Below are positions 53,152 through 62,015 of a stretch of DNA of 64,000 nt, piece after piece. Source of the DNA: Breoghania sp037026715. GTDB lineage: Bacteria; Pseudomonadota; Alphaproteobacteria; Rhizobiales; Stappiaceae. Each line of letters begins with the position of its first letter. Within the stretch, counting starts at the first letter, position 1. The stretch is taken from assembly GCF_037026715.1 (NCBI RefSeq), contig NZ_JBANCG010000005.1, forward strand, positions 1 through 64,000, read 5' to 3'. The notes under the pieces are model-generated. The model was not told the DNA's origin. It saw nothing but the letters and a program-made list of their open reading frames with translations, and did not search any database. A program made the position numbers and the translations under genes.

Positions 53152-53946
53152 TCAGCCCGCAGCCCGTGCGCGATCGACCCTGGAAAACAGGCGGTAGAAA
53201 TTCTCGGTCGTCGTTGCGGCGATCTCCTCGAAGGAGGCGCCCCGCGTCTCGGCCAGGACCTTCGCCGTGTTGACGACGAAGGAGGGTTCGTTGCGCTTGC
53301 CGCGCTTCGGCACCGGCGCGAGATAGGGGCTGTCGGTTTCCACCAGCAGCCGGTCGGCGGGGATCTCGCAGGCGATATCGCGGATTTCCTCCGACTTCTT
53401 GAAGGTCAGGATGCCGGAAAAGGAGAGGTAGAGCCCGAGTTCGACGCCGCGCAACGCCAGCTCGCGGCCGGACGAGAAGCAATGCAGGATGGCCGGAAAA
53501 GCCCCCTTCCCCATTTCTTCGCTCAGGATCGCGATCATGTCGTCATCGGCATCGCGCGAATGGATGACAAGCGGCAGGCCGGTGCGACGCGCGGCATCTA
53601 TGTGCCGGCGAAAGCCCTCGGCCTGCGCCTCACGTGGTGCCTTGTCATAGAAATAGTCGAGCCCCGCCTCTCCGATCGCCACGATTTTCGGATGAGCCTC
53701 GGCCATCTCCACCAGCTGATCGGCGGAAATGTCGAGTTCCTCGTCCGCGTTGTGCGGATGTGTGCCAATGGAGCACCAGACGCAGTCGTAGCTTTCCGCA
53801 ATCGCGCGGATCCGGTCGAACTGCTTCACCCTCGTGGAGATGGTCACCATCGTTTCCACGCCAGCTTCATTGGCGCGCGCGACGATGGCGTCCCGCTCTT
53901 CCTCGAAATCGGGAAAATCGAGATGGCAATGACTGTCGACGAGCAT
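53152..53946 (-). CDS. tatD: TatD-family metal-dependent DNase
   Basis: A 264-residue TIM-barrel hydrolase. All ligands of the family are visible: DSHCHLD (H6, H8), GEAGLDYFYD, VIHSRDAD, LHCFSSG and ETDSPYLAP. TatD proteins are 3'-5' exonucleases and D-aminoacyl-tRNA-like deacylases in some species; their cell role is debated. The ATG shares one base with the metG stop codon (TGATG), so it is translationally coupled to metG. Confidence 0.94.
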   Translation of the reverse strand: MLVDSHCHLDFPDFEEERDAIVARANEAGVETMVTISTRVKQFDRIRAIAESYDCVWCSIGTHPHNADEELDISADQLVEMAEAHPKIVAIGEAGLDYFYDKAPREAQAEGFRRHIDAARRTGLPLVIHSRDADDDMIAILSEEMGKGAFPAILHCFSSGRELALRGVELGLYLSFSGILTFKKSEEIRDIACEIPADRLLVETDSPYLAPVPKRGKRNEPSFVVNTAKVLAETRGASFEEIAATTTENFYRLFSRVDRARAAG

Positions 53947-55508
53947 CAGGCCGCGCCCTCTGCCTTCTGCTCCTCGACATAGCGGGGAAAGACCCCCTTG
54001 GGCTGCGGCAGGGTGACGCCCGGCTTCAACCGGCCAGCTGCACCGAGGTGCGCAAAGCTGCGCTCATCCGCGCCGAGCGCCAGAAGATCGAGCAGCTTTT
54101 CGCACGAGGTCGGCATCACCGGCTGCGCGAGGATCGTGACCTGACGCACGACCTCCGCCGTCACGTAGAGCACCGCGGCCATGCGCGCAGGGTCCGTTTT
54201 CTTCAGCGCCCATGGTTCCTGCGCCGCGAAGTACCTGTTCGCCTCGGCAACCACCGACCAGACGGCGGCGAGCGCGTGGTGAATTTCCTGCTTTGCCATT
54301 GCCGCGCGGCACGTCTCCAGCAGCGCGTCGGCCTGGGCGAGGATCGCCTTGTCGTCGTCCGTGAATTCACCCGGCTCGGGCAGCGTGCCGCCGAGGTTCT
54401 TGGCGATCATCGACAGCGAGCGCTGGGCGAGGTTGCCGAGATCGTTGGCGAGATCGGCGTTGGTTCGGTTGACGATGGCATCGTGGGAATAGTTGCCGTC
54501 CTGGCCGAAGGGCACCTCGCGCAGCAGGAAGAAACGCAGCTGGTCGAGGCCGTAGTGCTCGATCAGCGCGAACGGATCGATGACGTTGCCGACCGACTTC
54601 GACATCTTCTCGCCGCGGTTGAACAGGAAGCCATGGGCGAAGACGCGGCTTGGCAGCGCGATGCCGGCCGACATCAGGAACGCCGGCCAGTAGACGGCAT
54701 GGAAGCGCACGATGTCCTTGCCGATCACATGCAGGTTCGCCGGCCAGTATTTCCACTTCGGGTCAGACTCGTCCGGAAAGCCCAGCGCGGTGATGTAGTT
54801 GGTCAGCGCATCGACCCAGACATACATGACGTGCTTGGGGTCGCCAGGCACCGGGATGCCCCAGTCGAAGGTGGTGCGCGAAATTGAAAGGTCCTTCAGC
54901 CCGCCCTTGACGAAGCTCACCACCTCATTGCGGCGTTCGGCCGGACCGATGAAGTCGGCATTCGCTTCGTAATGGGCGAGCAGCTTGTCCTGATAGGCGG
55001 AGAGCTTGAAGAAGTAGCTTTCCTCCTCAACCCATTCCACCGGCGTGCCCTGCGGCCCGTAGCGAACGCCGTCTTCGCGCAGCTCCGTCTCGCCTTCCTG
55101 ATAGTAGGCCTCGTCGCGCACCGAGTACCAGCCGGAATAGCTGTCCTTGTAGATGTCGCCGTTGGCCTCCATGCGGCGCCAGATCTCTTGGCACGATTTG
55201 TAGTGGCGCTCCTCGGTGGTGCGGATGAAATCGTTGTTGGAACAGCCCAGCGCCGCCACCATGTCCTTGAAGCGCGCCGCGTTGCGGTCCGCAAGGTCGC
55301 GCACGGGCATGCCTTCGCGCGCCGCCGTCTGGTGCATCTTCTGGCCGTGCTCGTCGGTTCCGGTCAGGAAATACACGTCGCGGCCGTCCAGCCGGTGGAA
55401 GCGCGCGATGGTGTCGGTCGCGATCGCCTCGTAGGCGTGACCGATATGCGGCACCCCGTTGGGGTAGGAAATCGCGGTCGTGATGTAGAACGGCGTGGTC
55501 TCGGTCAT
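53946..55508 (-). CDS. metG: Methionyl-tRNA synthetase
   Basis: Class Ia synthetase for initiator and elongator tRNA-Met. The 520-residue protein starts MTETTPFYITTAISYPNG and has the HIGH motif PHIGHAYE, KMSKS as MSKSVGNVIDP, and a helical anticodon domain. It belongs to the shorter class without the C-terminal EMAP-like domain and lacks the four-cysteine zinc knuckle, as expected for this branch. ATG 55508 is the family start. Overlaps tatD by one base. Confidence 0.96.
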   Translation of the reverse strand: MTETTPFYITTAISYPNGVPHIGHAYEAIATDTIARFHRLDGRDVYFLTGTDEHGQKMHQTAAREGMPVRDLADRNAARFKDMVAALGCSNNDFIRTTEERHYKSCQEIWRRMEANGDIYKDSYSGWYSVRDEAYYQEGETELREDGVRYGPQGTPVEWVEEESYFFKLSAYQDKLLAHYEANADFIGPAERRNEVVSFVKGGLKDLSISRTTFDWGIPVPGDPKHVMYVWVDALTNYITALGFPDESDPKWKYWPANLHVIGKDIVRFHAVYWPAFLMSAGIALPSRVFAHGFLFNRGEKMSKSVGNVIDPFALIEHYGLDQLRFFLLREVPFGQDGNYSHDAIVNRTNADLANDLGNLAQRSLSMIAKNLGGTLPEPGEFTDDDKAILAQADALLETCRAAMAKQEIHHALAAVWSVVAEANRYFAAQEPWALKKTDPARMAAVLYVTAEVVRQVTILAQPVMPTSCEKLLDLLALGADERSFAHLGAAGRLKPGVTLPQPKGVFPRYVEEQKAEGAA

Positions 55509-55630
55509 GAGAATCCTGTCATGCGCGGCGGTCGCGGAAACTCGCCCGAAGCGCAAACCGAACGACGCTGCCGGCCCGGCGCCGTTCGGCTTGTGGTCGT
55601 GATTGCGAAAAAAGCCGGCTGAATTTCGTC

Positions 55631-56704
55631 TCAAGCGGCGGGCTTGCCGCGCACTGCCTCGCCCAGCGCCTGGAAGGCCCCCAGAACCACCTGTTTGCGA
55701 TCGAGGTTGAGCGCATCGGAGAGCGACGCCGCACGGGTCGTCTTTTCCCACACCTCGCTCCACCTGACAAGGCGGGCCGGCGGCACGCCTGCTGCCGCAT
55801 CCTCCCGCAGCCGGTGATCGAGCCAGTCGCGTAGCAGATCGAGAAAGATGCGGTAGGATTCCTCCGATTTCCGGTCGCTCACCACATCCGCAAAACGATG
55901 CACTTGGCGAAGATCCGGATCGGGCAACGCGGCGATGAGCCGGTCGAGCCCGTTCGCCACCTCGATGCCGCCGGCATCGAGCAGCTGGATGGCCCGGCGC
56001 AGCGATCCGTCGGCGAGTGTTGCGGCATGTTCCGCCTCTTTGCCGCCCCGGTCGAACATCTCAAGCCCTTGCGAAATCTCTCCCGTGCTCAGGGGCTTCA
56101 GGTCAAGCCGCCGGCATCGCGAGCGGATCGTCGGCAGAAGCCGGCCGGGCGAATGGGAGAGGACAAAGAACAGACATTTCTCAGGCGGCTCTTCAAGAAC
56201 TTTCAGCAAGGCGTTGGCCGCACTTGCATTCATGTCATCAGCAGCATCAACGATACAGACCCGCCACCCGCCGTAGGCTGATGTGGAGCCAAAGAAGGAA
56301 ACCGTTCGCCGCACCTCCTCCACCGTGAGAACGGTCTTGAAACGTTTGCCTTTCTCGTCCCAGGGGCGGCGCAGATGCAGCAGATCGCCATGACTGCCGG
56401 CCATCACCCGACGCACGATCGGATCGGCCGGTTCGACGGACAGGTCGGCGGCGAGAGCCAGCTGCGGGGCGTTGCGGTCGGGATGGCTGAGCACGAAACG
56501 CGCCATACGAAAGGCCAGCGTGGCCTTGCCGATCCCCTTCGGGCCGCCGATGAGCCATGCGTGGTGCAGGCGCTGGGAGCGATAGGCCTCGAGCAGCGTC
56601 ACCTCGGCGTCGCGATGCCCGATCAACCGCATCTGCTCGCGCGGCAGAGGCAGGCCCTCGATCCGGTCGAATTCGGGTGTGGTTTCGATGTCGCCTGCGG
56701 CCAT
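55631..56704 (-). CDS. holB: DNA polymerase III subunit delta'
   Basis: Clamp-loader subunit. The 357-residue protein has an AAA+ fold with the P-loop GPKGIGKATLAF, the DEAD-box equivalent IVDAADDMNASAANALLKVLEEPP and sensor 1 LSHSPGRLLPTIRSRCRRL (SRC motif, the arginine finger of clamp loaders). As usual in delta', the P-loop is degenerate. It starts three bases after the tmk stop and precedes metG, the common alphaproteobacterial order tmk-holB-metG. Confidence 0.93.
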   Translation of the reverse strand: MAAGDIETTPEFDRIEGLPLPREQMRLIGHRDAEVTLLEAYRSQRLHHAWLIGGPKGIGKATLAFRMARFVLSHPDRNAPQLALAADLSVEPADPIVRRVMAGSHGDLLHLRRPWDEKGKRFKTVLTVEEVRRTVSFFGSTSAYGGWRVCIVDAADDMNASAANALLKVLEEPPEKCLFFVLSHSPGRLLPTIRSRCRRLDLKPLSTGEISQGLEMFDRGGKEAEHAATLADGSLRRAIQLLDAGGIEVANGLDRLIAALPDPDLRQVHRFADVVSDRKSEESYRIFLDLLRDWLDHRLREDAAAGVPPARLVRWSEVWEKTTRAASLSDALNLDRKQVVLGAFQALGEAVRGKPAA

Positions 56705-56707
56705 GGC

Positions 56708-57385
56708 CTACTTCCCTGCCCGCCCGTCGGTTCGCACGACGCTGTCGGCAATCGGGCCAAGCCGGCCTTCCACGATCTCGATGATCGCGGCGGCCACCTG
56801 TTCGGGCTTGCGCGATCCGTCGACAACGACGCAGCGCTCGGGTTCGCTCCTGGCGATCTCCAGAAAACGCGCCCGCCGATTGGCGTGAACGTCGAGGTTC
56901 TCGCGCTCGAAACGGTCCTTCTCGGCCCCGCCCGAGGCGCTGTCGCGCCCCGCAATGCGCTTGAGGCCTAGCCGGGGGGGGATGTCCACGATCACGGTGA
57001 GATCGGGCGAAAGCCGCCCGACAGCGACGTCCTCGAGCTTTTCAAGCAGCGCCGGCTCAACGCCGCTCTCGCCCTGATAGACGCGGGTGGAATCAATGAA
57101 CCGGTCGCACAGAACCCACTTGCCGGCCGCCAGAGCGGGTTCGATGGTTTCCGCGACATGGTCGGCGCGGGCTGCGGAAAAGAGAATGGCCTCGGCTTCC
57201 GGGCCGAGCGCTTCGGCCGCGCCCGACAGCAACACGTGCCGTACCGCCTCCGCTCCGGGCGAGCCGCCGGGCTCGCGCGTGGTCACGACATCGACGCCGC
57301 AGCTGCGCAGATACTCGGCGAGCCGGGCGATCTGCGTCGATTTCCCGGCCCCCTCGCCGCCTTCGAAAGTGATGAATTGTCCTCG
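56708..57385 (-). CDS. tmk: Thymidylate kinase
   Basis: Phosphorylates dTMP to dTDP. The 225-residue protein has the P-loop FEGGEGAGKST, the dTMP-binding REPGGSPGAEAVR, DRFIDSTRVYQG and a lid region with charged residues (RDSASGGAEKDRFE). The start is most likely TTG at 57385: AAGGAAG stands five bases upstream and the product begins like other Tmk proteins. The frame opens at another TTG (57418) without a ribosome-binding site. It lies between dacA and holB, probably in one operon with holB. Confidence 0.93.
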   Translation of the reverse strand, partial: RGQFITFEGGEGAGKSTQIARLAEYLRSCGVDVVTTREPGGSPGAEAVRHVLLSGAAEALGPEAEAILFSAARADHVAETIEPALAAGKWVLCDRFIDSTRVYQGESGVEPALLEKLEDVAVGRLSPDLTVIVDIPPRLGLKRIAGRDSASGGAEKDRFERENLDVHANRRARFLEIARSEPERCVVVDGSRKPEQVAAAIIEIVEGRLGPIADSVVRTDGRAGK

Positions 57386-57491
57386 CAAGATCGCTTCCTT
57401 GAGGCCTGGCCGACGCAATGACGCGCGATTGACGCTGCCGCGGCAGGGTCCCGCCCGCCCATTCGGCCTTTATACGGTGTCGGCGGTTCCG

Positions 57492-58673
57492 TTACCACCA
57501 GCCGAACAGAAGTTCGCGTGCGCCGTCCACGGCCCTCTGGTCAAGCCGCCCGACGCCGATATCTTTCGCCGTGAAGAGCGGCGCGGTCTGAACGAGCTTC
57601 TTGCCCTGATAGAGGTGAAGTTCTCCCACGCGCATGCCCTTCCTCACCGGCGCGGGCACGGGCCCCTGATAGACCACGCGCATCCGGTACGCTTCTCGTC
57701 CGTCGCGGGGCAGCGTCATCTCGACGGGGGCATAGGAGACAAGCGGGACATAGCCGTCGCTGCCGCCGAAAACGCGGGCCTCCGCAACCGTCTCGTTCGC
57801 GGCGAATATGGTGACTGTCTCGAATTGCTCATAGCCGTCGCGAAGCAGATTCACGGCGGCCGCATCGCGCTCTTCAGCGTCGGACAACCCGGAGACGACG
57901 GCCACCAGCCTGCGCCCGCCATTGAGCGAGGAGGAGACGAGGCCGTGGCCCGCGCCTTCGGCGAAGCCGTCCTTCAGGCCATCGATGCCAAGGGAATTGC
58001 CCAGCAGCGGTGTACGGTTGCGCTGATAGATCCGATTCCAGGTGAAGGCTTCTTCGGAGAAGATCTTGTAGAGCTGCGGATGCGCCTTGACGATGTGAGC
58101 CGCAAGGATCGAGAGATCGCGTGCGGTGGTCTGCGTCTCGGCGCCCGGCAATCCAGTGGAATTGCCGAATTTCGAGTGGGTCATTCCCAGTTCTCGCGCG
58201 CGCGCGTTCATCGCGGAGGCGAAGGCTTCTTCCGATCCCGCCAGTCCTTCGGCGACGATGATGCAGGCGTCGTTGGCATTCTGGATCATGATGCCGCGGA
58301 TAAGGTCGGCAACCGGAACCTCGGAATTGAGAGCCGCGAACATGGTCGTCGTGCGCGCCGGAGCCCCGCCCGTTCGCCACGCATGCTCGGAAACCGGAAA
58401 GGTCGTCTCCAGCGACACGGCGCCCTTGTCGAGCGCCTCGAACAGCACCTCCAGTGTCATCAGCTTGGCCATCGAGCCCGGCTCGAAGGGGATATCGGCC
58501 GCCTTCTCGAAAAGCACGGTGCCGCTGGCAAGGTCGGTCAGGATCGCTCGCTTGGCCTTCGTCTCCACCGCGGCCAGCGCCGGCGTGCAGACGAGCGAGG
58601 AAAGAACCGCGCCCAATACCAGCAGGAATGCCGTGGTATGGAAGACTCGGGCCGCGATTGCCCTCTTCATCAT
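57492..58673 (-). CDS. dacA: D-alanyl-D-alanine carboxypeptidase (PBP5 type) with unusual active-site motifs
   Basis: A 393-residue exported low-molecular-weight PBP. Residues 1-35 are a signal peptide. The first motif is S67-M-A-K70. The second, S-x-N in PBP5, reads N132-A-N134 (IQNANDAC), and the third, K-T-G, reads K234-D-G236 (DGLKDGFAEG). The C-terminal beta domain ends ARELLFGWW, where an amphipathic membrane helix would be expected. The Ser-Lys pair remains, so it may still be active, with altered specificity, or act as a peptidoglycan-binding relative. It follows rlpA, another envelope gene. Confidence 0.88.
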   Translation of the reverse strand: MMKRAIAARVFHTTAFLLVLGAVLSSLVCTPALAAVETKAKRAILTDLASGTVLFEKAADIPFEPGSMAKLMTLEVLFEALDKGAVSLETTFPVSEHAWRTGGAPARTTTMFAALNSEVPVADLIRGIMIQNANDACIIVAEGLAGSEEAFASAMNARARELGMTHSKFGNSTGLPGAETQTTARDLSILAAHIVKAHPQLYKIFSEEAFTWNRIYQRNRTPLLGNSLGIDGLKDGFAEGAGHGLVSSSLNGGRRLVAVVSGLSDAEERDAAAVNLLRDGYEQFETVTIFAANETVAEARVFGGSDGYVPLVSYAPVEMTLPRDGREAYRMRVVYQGPVPAPVRKGMRVGELHLYQGKKLVQTAPLFTAKDIGVGRLDQRAVDGARELLFGWW

Positions 58674-58902
58674 GAGCTGGTTCCCGAACAACCGATTCCC
58701 GCCAGGCGGACGATCCGCGGCGTCTCGTTTTGCGAAAGGACGCAAGAAGACCGCGCGTTTTCCCGATCCTCGGCGAAAATACGGCAACGTCCGGCCGATT
58801 GGAAACGGCCGCGCCATCAAAAACGCTACATATGTTCATAAATCGAGAGGCGCGTGGTATCGGGGTCACGCAAATCCGTGCGCGACCTCCGATCGCTTCT
58901 CG

Positions 58903-59985
58903 TCAGCGCCGGTCTTGCGCGACAGCCGCAAGCTGGCGGGGCGACACGCCGCCCTGCATCTGCGTCAGAACACCGTAGGCCGCATCGATTCGATGCTCAG
59001 GTGCAAAGGATGCCTTCGCTGAGCTCGGCACCGGCGGCAGGATTTCCGTCTTGTAGGACGCGGGCTGGACGAGGGACTGATAGCCCATCATCGTCTGCGC
59101 GCCACCCTGGATCCGCGGTTCGAATGTTCCGCCCGTGCCATAAGGACCGCTGTTGGCGGCCAGTGTGACATTCGCATCCGCCGTCTCGTAGGACTGGGCC
59201 GGATCGAACGCGACCTCGAAGCTCTCCGGGCCCGTCAGCATGGGACGATCGGGGGGAAGCGGCGCTGAGCCGACAATCGCGGCCGGCTGCTGTGCCATCG
59301 CCAGCATCGTGCCCGGCATCGTGGCGCCCGGCGACACGGCACCCGGCCCGCTGTAGGAGGCAAGCAGGTATTGCTGGTCGTGTCCGTCCATCCGCGCCCG
59401 ACCGACGTACTGAACGCGCACCTTGGCCGTACCGGAGGACTTGAAGTCCAGCATGTCCGCCACGCGGCTGGAAAGGTCGATCACCCGGTTACCGTGGAAC
59501 GGACCGCGATCGTTGACACGCACGATCATCGAACGGCCGTTCTTCAGGTTCGTGACGCGCGCATAGGAAGGAAGCGGCATCGTCGGGTGGGCGGCGGTCA
59601 GGGCGTTCTTGTCGAAAATCTCGCCGTTCGCCGTCATCCGGCCATGGAAGGTCGGGCCGTACCAGGAGGCGAGACCCACCTTGTCGTAGTCGCTATCAAG
59701 TTTCGGGCGGTACCACTTGCCGGCGATCTTGTAGGGCTTGCCGACAAGATATCGGCCGCCGCCCTTAGGTACCGGCTTGCCTTCGGAGACAACGCGAGGA
59801 CTTCCCTTCACGCCGTACTTCTTCGGGTCGAACTTGTTTTTTGAGGTCGGGGTCGAGGCGCAGGCAGCCAGGGCAAGGCAGGCCGCGAATATCGTTGCGC
59901 CGTTCAAGATTTTGCGGAGGCCCGCAGAACGCGTATTCGCGCGGCCGTTCGCAGTCCCGTTCAGGGCGTCGTTCGCATCCGTCAT
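58903..59985 (-). CDS. rlpA: Septal ring lytic transglycosylase RlpA family lipoprotein
   Basis: A 360-residue lipoprotein: the lipobox LAAC near residue 38 is preceded by a hydrophobic segment (ATIFAACLALAAC). The double-psi beta-barrel domain (about 95-195) shows GLASWYGPTFHGRMTANGE, the catalytic-type acidic residue in VNDRGPF and RVIDLSSRVADML. RlpA cuts peptidoglycan free of stem peptides at the septum. The last ~160 residues are low-complexity, and I see no SPOR domain at the end, unlike E. coli RlpA. ATG 59985 is chosen; 60006 is also possible. It is first of a long series with dacA, tmk, holB. Confidence 0.88.
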   Translation of the reverse strand: MTDANDALNGTANGRANTRSAGLRKILNGATIFAACLALAACASTPTSKNKFDPKKYGVKGSPRVVSEGKPVPKGGGRYLVGKPYKIAGKWYRPKLDSDYDKVGLASWYGPTFHGRMTANGEIFDKNALTAAHPTMPLPSYARVTNLKNGRSMIVRVNDRGPFHGNRVIDLSSRVADMLDFKSSGTAKVRVQYVGRARMDGHDQQYLLASYSGPGAVSPGATMPGTMLAMAQQPAAIVGSAPLPPDRPMLTGPESFEVAFDPAQSYETADANVTLAANSGPYGTGGTFEPRIQGGAQTMMGYQSLVQPASYKTEILPPVPSSAKASFAPEHRIDAAYGVLTQMQGGVSPRQLAAVAQDRR

Positions 59986-60458
59986 GCCGTCATACTCGAT
60001 ACACATTGTCGGCTGGGGGACGTCGCGGAGAAAACAGAGGTCTCGCGCTCCACGCGCGAGCGCAAGGTCTGCCGCACACGAGCGGCGCAAGCACGTTTCC
60101 GGAGCCGTCCCCACAAACTCCAGTGCGCATTATCGCGCCGATGTCTTAACCGACGGCTAAGTCCTGACCGCATGCGGCTTTTCCGATTATCCCCGATATC
60201 ACGAAGTCCGTATGGACCATCCGCGGGTCTTAATACAACCCTCAAGTCGAAAAAGACCACGAAGGCAATTGCACGCTTCGTGTGGCGAAGAGAAGATCGA
60301 ACAAAGGCGAAAAAGTGACGAAGGCCTCAACCTGCGTCCCTTTGCCCCGGGAGCGCGGCCTCCGCGGCATGGGCCCGATCGGGGCTTGGCGGGCTTTTCC
60401 GGCATTTTCCATGTGTTTCGAAAAGCACGTCGAAGCTCCCCCACAAGGGGAGATTCCT
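59986..60458. other. Region between rlpA and the mxa genes
   Basis: 473 bases on the 5' side of rlpA, without a supported gene. It contains a hairpin after mxaD (60436-60452) and a CtrA-like TTAA-N7-CTAA at 60146-60160. The rlpA promoter should be here. Confidence 0.5.
60436..60452 (-). terminator. Weak terminator after mxaD
   Basis: Stem CTCCCC / GGGGAG with a 5-base loop starts seven bases after the mxaD stop; on the minus strand CTTCGACGTGCTTTTCG follows, with only a broken T tract. Confidence 0.4.
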
Positions 60459-60998
60459 CTATTCGCCTGTCTCCGCCAGCTTCTTGAGGCCCGACAGCCC
60501 TTTCTTCACATAGGTCTCCATGACCTCCACGGCGGCATCATCGCTGTAGCGACCTTCGGGTTCGTTGGTCGTGTCGGCACGAAAGAAACTCGCGCGCCAC
60601 TCCACCGTCGCCCCCTCCCCAGCTGCCGTCACCGTGATGTCGTTGGTGTAGTAGCTCACCGGTATCACGTCGATGTTCTCTCTCGAGAGGCGCCAGCGGA
60701 TCGTCATCGTCTCGTCATTCACGTCGTCGATGCCGTCGATCACGCTCCCGCCAGAGGCGAGCACGACCGTCCGCTTCGCCCCGCGTGCCTTGCCGTCGGT
60801 CCTTGCGCTCTCGACCATCGGATGCCAGGCGGCGAGCAAAACCGGATCGCGCACGATTCCCCAAACGGCTTCGGCGGAGGCTGCAATCCGGACCACATGA
60901 GACACACGCTGGGGCGTCGGACCGTGCGCCGTGGAAGGGCCCGTCAGTGCAAGCATCAGCACAGCGGCGACAAGGGCAAAGAGGTGGCTTTTCTGCAT
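60459..60998 (-). CDS. mxaD: Methanol oxidation protein MxaD (periplasmic SRPBCC)
   Basis: A 179-residue exported protein with a signal peptide (hydrophobic LFALVAAVLMLALTG, cut near THG) and a START/SRPBCC fold (VRIAASAEAVWGIVRDPVLLAAWHPMV, ending VKKGLSGLKKLAE). MxaD in Methylobacterium is a periplasmic protein that improves electron transfer between methanol dehydrogenase and cytochrome cL. SRPBCC proteins alone do not prove this, but the gene follows mxaA-C-K-L in the order known from methylotrophs, 24 bases after mxaL. Confidence 0.88.
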   Translation of the reverse strand: MQKSHLFALVAAVLMLALTGPSTAHGPTPQRVSHVVRIAASAEAVWGIVRDPVLLAAWHPMVESARTDGKARGAKRTVVLASGGSVIDGIDDVNDETMTIRWRLSRENIDVIPVSYYTNDITVTAAGEGATVEWRASFFRADTTNEPEGRYSDDAAVEVMETYVKKGLSGLKKLAETGE

Positions 60999-61022
60999 CG
61001 GATCACTCCCATTGTTTCTGTA

Positions 61023-62015
61023 TCAGACGGGCTCTCGGGTTGGCTTTGCGCCTCCTGACCGAAGCTCGAACCGGAGGCCTCGCGGCGGGCCGATCCAGGC
61101 GAGCACAAGCAGTGCCAGTGCGACGCCTCCCAGATACGGCGCCGTTCCGCGGCGGACGACAACGTCGCGCCCGCCTCCCTGGGCATCGAGCGCTCTGGTC
61201 ATCGCGTCGGGCCCGGCGGCCAGCCGCTCAAAGGCGAGGCCGCATGGTGCCGCGAGCGTTTTCAGGTAGTCCGCGCGCAATTCCGAGAGATGTTCGTGAC
61301 CCGCCAAGTCGGCTTCGCCATAAGGGTTGTTGCGCGCATGATAGCCGGGCCGTGAGGCTGCGTCGGCCGGCGGGGGCCCGAGCCGCGCGGGCGCGTGCTG
61401 AACATCATCGGCATCGTAAAAGCCGATCTCGCGGCCCGTCTCGTCGAATTTGGGGATCGGCGCGGGTGCGATACCGCCGACACCGAGAATGAGACCGCGC
61501 GGGCATGAGCCGCGATAGGCATCTGGGCCCGAATAGGGCAACGGCGGCGCTTCCTGTCCGTCGGTGACGAAGACGAGGGCAACGCCGAGTTCCTGCGCCC
61601 GCGCCAGTGCATGGTTGAGGCCCTTGGCGATTCTGCTGTCGCCTTCCCAGGCCATGCGCCAATCGAGGGCGTCGAGCGTCGCAGTGAGGCTTTCGAAATC
61701 GTCGCAGACATCAATCGGCGTAAGCAGGGTCAGGCTGCGACGTTCGGTAAAGAGCCCGAGCCCGACCCGGGTGCCGCAGGGCTGGGCGGCGATCCATGCG
61801 CGCACCCCCCGCTTCGCGGCCTCAAGCCGCGCCGTCCCGCCCATATCGCGCACGTTCATCGACCGCGTGATATCGACGATCACCAAAGCGTCCTGCATCT
61901 GGCGACGCACGGCCATCGATGGATCGAAAACGGCGACAAGCGCCAGCACCGCCGCGACAGCGGGGAGCAGGATGCTGCGTCCCTTTCGCGCTTTCCGGCC
62001 CGCTTTCCGGTTCAT
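61023..62015 (-). CDS. mxaL: Methanol dehydrogenase maturation protein MxaL (VWA domain)
   Basis: A 330-residue membrane-bound von Willebrand A protein. One N-terminal helix (about 14-31), then the VWA fold with MIDAS D48-x-T-x-S52 (VIVDITRSM), and a C-terminal helix (LGGVALALLVLAWIG) near the end. In methylotrophs MxaA, MxaK and MxaL are needed to insert Ca2+ into the PQQ methanol dehydrogenase. The ATG overlaps the mxaK stop as ATGA; the upstream ATG 62051 would lie within mxaK and is rejected. Confidence 0.92.
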   Translation of the reverse strand: MNRKAGRKARKGRSILLPAVAAVLALVAVFDPSMAVRRQMQDALVIVDITRSMNVRDMGGTARLEAAKRGVRAWIAAQPCGTRVGLGLFTERRSLTLLTPIDVCDDFESLTATLDALDWRMAWEGDSRIAKGLNHALARAQELGVALVFVTDGQEAPPLPYSGPDAYRGSCPRGLILGVGGIAPAPIPKFDETGREIGFYDADDVQHAPARLGPPPADAASRPGYHARNNPYGEADLAGHEHLSELRADYLKTLAAPCGLAFERLAAGPDAMTRALDAQGGGRDVVVRRGTAPYLGGVALALLVLAWIGPPRGLRFELRSGGAKPTREPV

